Part shown: positions 34,013 through 36,944 of the stretch, one piece after another
Layout: each line of letters begins with the position of its first letter
How positions within the stretch are numbered: the stretch's first letter is position 1
Assembly: GCA_964585485.1 (NCBI GenBank)
Contig: CAZPDS010000021.1
Location: forward strand, 1-36,944
Direction: 5' to 3'
DNA from: CALGYY01 sp964585485
Lineage (GTDB): Bacteria > Bacteroidota > Bacteroidia > Bacteroidales > CAIWKO01
DNA length: 36,944 nt
Notes under the pieces: generated by a model
The model's database searches: none
What the model was told of the DNA's origin: nothing
Seen by the model: only the letters and a program-made list of their open reading frames with translations
Program-made: the position numbers and the translations under genes

Positions 34013-35053
34013 GTGAAAAAGATCGCCTTATCCGATATTGCTGAGGAATGTAAAGTCAGCAAGACCCTGGTCTCAATGGTTCTGAATGGTCGTGGCGATG
34101 CCTATGGCATCAGCAAGGAAACACAAACACGGGTTTTTCAGGTGGCCGAAAAATTCAACTACAAACCCAACCAGATCGCGCGTGGCCTGCGACTGGGCAA
34201 ATCCAACACCATCGGCCTGGTGGTTTCGGACATTGCAAACCCTTTTTACGCCAAAATTGCCCGCGGCGTGGAAGATTATGCCAGTAAATCAGGTTACAAT
34301 CTTATTATATGTAGTTCCGACGAAAACGTGGAGAAAGAAGCCGCCCTGCTGCGTATGCTGAAGGAACGTCAGGTGGATGGCCTGCTGATCTCCACCACTT
34401 TTTCGAGCTCCAAAGAGATCATGTCGCTCATGCGCGAAAGCCTCCCCTTTGTGTTAATCGATCGTTTTTTCCCGCATACCGAAACCAATTACGTCATCAT
34501 CGACAACTACATGGGCGGTTTTATGGCAACAGAACATCTCATCAGCCTTGGATACACCCGAATTGCCCACATGACGCTGACGCCCAACCACCTCACCTCG
34601 CTAAAAGAACGCAAACGGGGTTATCTTGAAGCCTTGAAGCAACACGATATGCGCATCAACAAACGCTTCATTTCCCAAATTCCGTACGGTGACATCAAGA
34701 AAAATGTATATAAGGAACTTCGCGCTCTCCTTGCCTCGCCAAACAATGTGCAGGCAATTTTTATGGCAAACAATAACATTACCACCGCCTTTCTTGAATG
34801 CGTGAACGAAATGAAACTCCGCCTCCCCCACGAAATCGCCATCGTCAGTTTCGATGACATCGATCTCTTTAAGGTCTTCTACCCTCCGATTACATCCATT
34901 TCTCAGCCCATCGACGATATTTGCCGACTGTCGGTTAAAACCCTGCTGGATGAAATCAAAAACAAGGGTACAGTCACCGAAAAGGTTAAGATTATACTTG
35001 AGCCCAAATTAATCATTCGAGAATCCTGCGGTTTCAATTATCGTAAAAGCTAG
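34013..35053 (+). CDS. LacI-family transcriptional regulator
   Basis: A 346-residue repressor of the LacI/GalR family. It starts at GTG 34013 with the helix-turn-helix and hinge: ALSDIAEECKVSKTLVSMVL, then RVFQVAEKFNYKPNQIARGL. The sugar-binding core follows: IGLVVSDIANPFYAKIARGV, VDGLLISTTF, ATEHLISLGYTRIAHMT and IAIVSFDDIDLF. The effector is unknown; the adjacent GH92 gene suggests a mannoside breakdown product. The GH92 gene starts 3 nt after the stop, so regulator and enzyme share a transcript. Confidence 0.93.
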   Translation: MKKIALSDIAEECKVSKTLVSMVLNGRGDAYGISKETQTRVFQVAEKFNYKPNQIARGLRLGKSNTIGLVVSDIANPFYAKIARGVEDYASKSGYNLIICSSDENVEKEAALLRMLKERQVDGLLISTTFSSSKEIMSLMRESLPFVLIDRFFPHTETNYVIIDNYMGGFMATEHLISLGYTRIAHMTLTPNHLTSLKERKRGYLEALKQHDMRINKRFISQIPYGDIKKNVYKELRALLASPNNVQAIFMANNNITTAFLECVNEMKLRLPHEIAIVSFDDIDLFKVFYPPITSISQPIDDICRLSVKTLLDEIKNKGTVTEKVKIILEPKLIIRESCGFNYRKS

Positions 35054-35056
35054 AAC

Positions 35057-36944
35057 ATGCGTCGTCATCTAATCATCTGCTGCCTGGTCCTGGTGGGCCT
35101 GGCACAAGCCCGGCAGGTTAGCGGACAAGATCGCCTGACCAGCTATGTGAACCCCTTTATTGGCACCGGCGGCCACGGCCACACCTACCCGGGCGCCTGC
35201 GCCCCCTTTGGGATGGTTCAGCTTTCTCCCGACACCCGACTCGACGGTTGGGATGGCTGCTCGGGTTACCATTATTCGGACGATATCATATATGGATTTT
35301 CCCATACACACTTAAGCGGTACCGGCATTTCCGATTACGGTGACGTACTCCTGATGCCTGCAACCATTGCAACGAGTCTGTTGGATTATGCTTACAAATC
35401 CCCGTTTTCGCACGAAGATGAAGCTGCACAGCCGGGTTACTATTCGGTGAAATTGTCGTCGGGCGTGAAGGTGGAACTCACCGCTACTCAGCGAACAGGA
35501 ATGCACCGCTATACCTTCCCCGCTAAAACAGGAAATGCCCTTGTCGTTGATCTGAAACACCGCGACGAAGTCCTCGAATCCTGGTTTACACTGCTCAACG
35601 ACTCCACCATCATTGGCTACCGCCAATCCAAAGCATGGGCCCCCGATCAGAGGCTTTGGTTTGCGGTTGTGCTTAGTACGAAAATTGAAAAACTCCTTAT
35701 CAGCAAAGACGACGGTCCGCTGAAGTCCGGGAAAAAAGCTAAGGGAAAAAATCTTAAAGCCTTACTGACCTTAAATGAATTAGATGGTAATCAACTGATC
35801 GTTAAAGTGGGGCTCTCCCCGGTCAGCACCGACGGTGCACTCGCCAACCTTAAAGCCGAAAACAAGGATTGGAACTTTGATGAAGTCGTGGAAACCACCA
35901 GCCAGCAATGGGAAGCGGAACTTTCCAAAATTAAAGTCAGCGATCCCGACCGCGAGCACATGGTGAACTTTTACACCGCTCTTTACCACGCCTTCATCGT
36001 GCCCAATCTCAACAATGACCATAGCGGAGATTACCGCGGTCGCGACATGAACGTCCACGCAGCACCCGATCATGAATACTACGGCACGTTTTCTCTGTGG
36101 GACACCTACCGCGCCACACATCCCCTCTACGTGCTTACGCAAACCCAGCGAACCATCGATATAATCAAAACCTTCATTGCTCAATACGAACAAGGCGGCC
36201 TGCTTCCGGTATGGGAACTCAGCAGCAACGAAACCTTCTGTATGATCGGATACCATGCGGTTCCGGTCATTGCTGACGCCTATATTAAGGGAATTACCGG
36301 CTTTGATGCTGACAAGGCGCTTGAAGCCATGAAAAACAGTGCACTTCAGGATCATCAGGGACTGGATAGCTATCGCCGCCAAGGCTATATTGCCTCCACC
36401 GACGCCGCCGAATCTGTAAGCCGCACCCTGGAATATGCCTATGATGATTGGTGCATCGCACAAATGGCCCTAAAACTGGGACGGAAAGACGACTATCAGA
36501 CCTTCCTGAGGCGGGCTCAGTACTACAAAAACGTTTTCGATCCTTCCAGCGGATTCATGCGCGCACGGATCAACGGTGGATGGATCTCGCCTTTCGACCC
36601 GGCCGAAGTTAATTTTAACTACACCGAGGCCAACGCCTGGCAATATAGTTTCTATGTTCCCCAGGATATCCAGGGCTGGGTAGAACTCCTGGGTGGCAAA
36701 CAATCCGCCATCGAAAAGCTCGACGCCCTGTTTGAAGCGGAGTCCAAAACGACGGGCCGCGATCAGGCCGATATTACCGGCTTGATCGGACAGTACGCCC
36801 ACGGCAATGAACCCAGCCACCACATGGCCTACCTTTACACCTACCTGGATGAAGCCTGGAAAACCCAAAAACTTGTGCGGCGGTTACAGACTGAGATGTA
36901 TCACAACGCACAAGTTTTTGGGTTTTCCAGGCTTCATCCAGGTA
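35057..36944 (+). CDS. GH92 alpha-mannosidase, cut off by the contig end
   Basis: The N-terminal 617 or so residues of a glycoside hydrolase family 92 exo-alpha-mannosidase, a calcium-dependent inverting enzyme. A signal peptide (MRRHLIICCLVLVGLAQ) is followed by TSYVNPFIGTGGHGHTYPGA, CSGYHYSDDIIYGFSHTHLS, RGRDMNVHAA, GTFSLWDTYRATHPL and NFNYTEANAWQYSFYVPQD; Glu524 in that last motif matches the family's general acid. The segment HGNEPSHHMAYLYTYLDEAW is also typical. The C-terminal portion, with the GNEDCGQMS-type motif near the catalytic base, is absent. After MYHNA the frame turns into meaningless residues because bases 36907-36944 are an inverted copy of 36842-36879. Confidence 0.92.
   Translation, partial: MRRHLIICCLVLVGLAQARQVSGQDRLTSYVNPFIGTGGHGHTYPGACAPFGMVQLSPDTRLDGWDGCSGYHYSDDIIYGFSHTHLSGTGISDYGDVLLMPATIATSLLDYAYKSPFSHEDEAAQPGYYSVKLSSGVKVELTATQRTGMHRYTFPAKTGNALVVDLKHRDEVLESWFTLLNDSTIIGYRQSKAWAPDQRLWFAVVLSTKIEKLLISKDDGPLKSGKKAKGKNLKALLTLNELDGNQLIVKVGLSPVSTDGALANLKAENKDWNFDEVVETTSQQWEAELSKIKVSDPDREHMVNFYTALYHAFIVPNLNNDHSGDYRGRDMNVHAAPDHEYYGTFSLWDTYRATHPLYVLTQTQRTIDIIKTFIAQYEQGGLLPVWELSSNETFCMIGYHAVPVIADAYIKGITGFDADKALEAMKNSALQDHQGLDSYRRQGYIASTDAAESVSRTLEYAYDDWCIAQMALKLGRKDDYQTFLRRAQYYKNVFDPSSGFMRARINGGWISPFDPAEVNFNYTEANAWQYSFYVPQDIQGWVELLGGKQSAIEKLDALFEAESKTTGRDQADITGLIGQYAHGNEPSHHMAYLYTYLDEAWKTQKLVRRLQTEMYHNAQVFGFSRLHPG
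36842..36944. repeat. 38-bp perfect inverted repeat at the contig end
   Basis: Bases 36842-36879 and 36907-36944 are exact reverse complements, separated by a 27-nt loop, and the second copy runs to the last base of the contig. The left copy is genuine GH92 coding sequence. The right copy interrupts the gene precisely where homologs continue with the AP-rich motif, so it is probably a snap-back chimera or an assembly-graph artefact. Confidence 0.95.

Noticed and set aside
36907..36944. Genuine C-terminal end of the mannosidase in the last 38 bases
   Set aside because: The bases are an exact inverted copy of upstream coding sequence and the residues do not fit GH92.

Overview
The window looks like one contig from a member of the Bacteroidota (probably class Bacteroidia), moderate in GC. 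The evidence is consistent across the window: two secreted proteins end in type IX secretion (T9SS) type A sorting domains, there is a DUF4835/PorD protein, an Rpb6-like omega subunit, type B bL31 and a transketolase split into two polypeptides. Many intergenic regions carry the Bacteroidota promoter form (TTTG, about 19-20 nt, TAnnTTTG), and Shine-Dalgarno sequences are largely absent. Most genes are housekeeping. I saw no rRNA, tRNA, CRISPR array, insertion sequence or prophage.

Layout. 1-454: gene-free left end with a 24-nt near-palindrome, a 23-bp tandem duplication and two tandem -7 boxes. 455-5788 (+): a small T9SS cargo protein with a FISUMP protein, a DUF2207 membrane protein, an exported SagB-like nitroreductase and a lipoprotein. 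5808-6335 (+): aroK. 6337-9567 (-): the two transketolase halves with a von Willebrand factor A (VWA) gene between them. 9581-9809: two blocks of period-7 repeats. 9837-11357 (+): a divergent YchF ATPase and a TPR lipoprotein. 11375-17204 (-): a tight run bamD, rpoZ, coaBC, porD/DUF4835, recN, EamA transporter. coaBC is broken by a one-base frame change in a run of ten A. 17311-18882 (-): a T9SS cargo protein. 19030-20280 (+): an alpha-oxoamine synthase of the serine palmitoyltransferase/cysteate acyltransferase type, convergent with lon (20341-22815, -). 23147-24898 (-): a GlmU-like protein and bL31. 25047-25760 (+): pepE. 25837-27387 (-): ruvX, def and a TPR lipoprotein. 27636-29027 (+): mnmE. 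29377-30064 (+): a TM2 protein overlapping a DUF2752 protein. 30196-33764 (+): a YggS-type PLP protein, a YhhN-type membrane protein, an alpha/beta hydrolase, a HAD-like protein and CutC. 34013-36944 (+): a LacI regulator directly followed by a GH92 alpha-mannosidase that runs off the contig.

How it fits together. The 11-17 kb block groups outer-membrane assembly (BamD), T9SS function (PorD), CoA synthesis, transcription (omega) and DNA repair in an arrangement I recognise as Bacteroidota-like. The right end looks like the start of a mannoside-degrading locus controlled by a local LacI repressor with a candidate operator on its start codon.

The strongest anomalies are the 38-bp perfect inverted repeat that ends the contig and replaces the expected GH92 continuation, which is probably a snap-back or assembly chimera; the coaBC frameshift at an A10 run with a downstream hairpin; the VWA gene inside the split transketolase; the period-7 repeats; and the YchF-like ATPase with an altered P-loop. 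I found no clear-cut new defence or mobile system.
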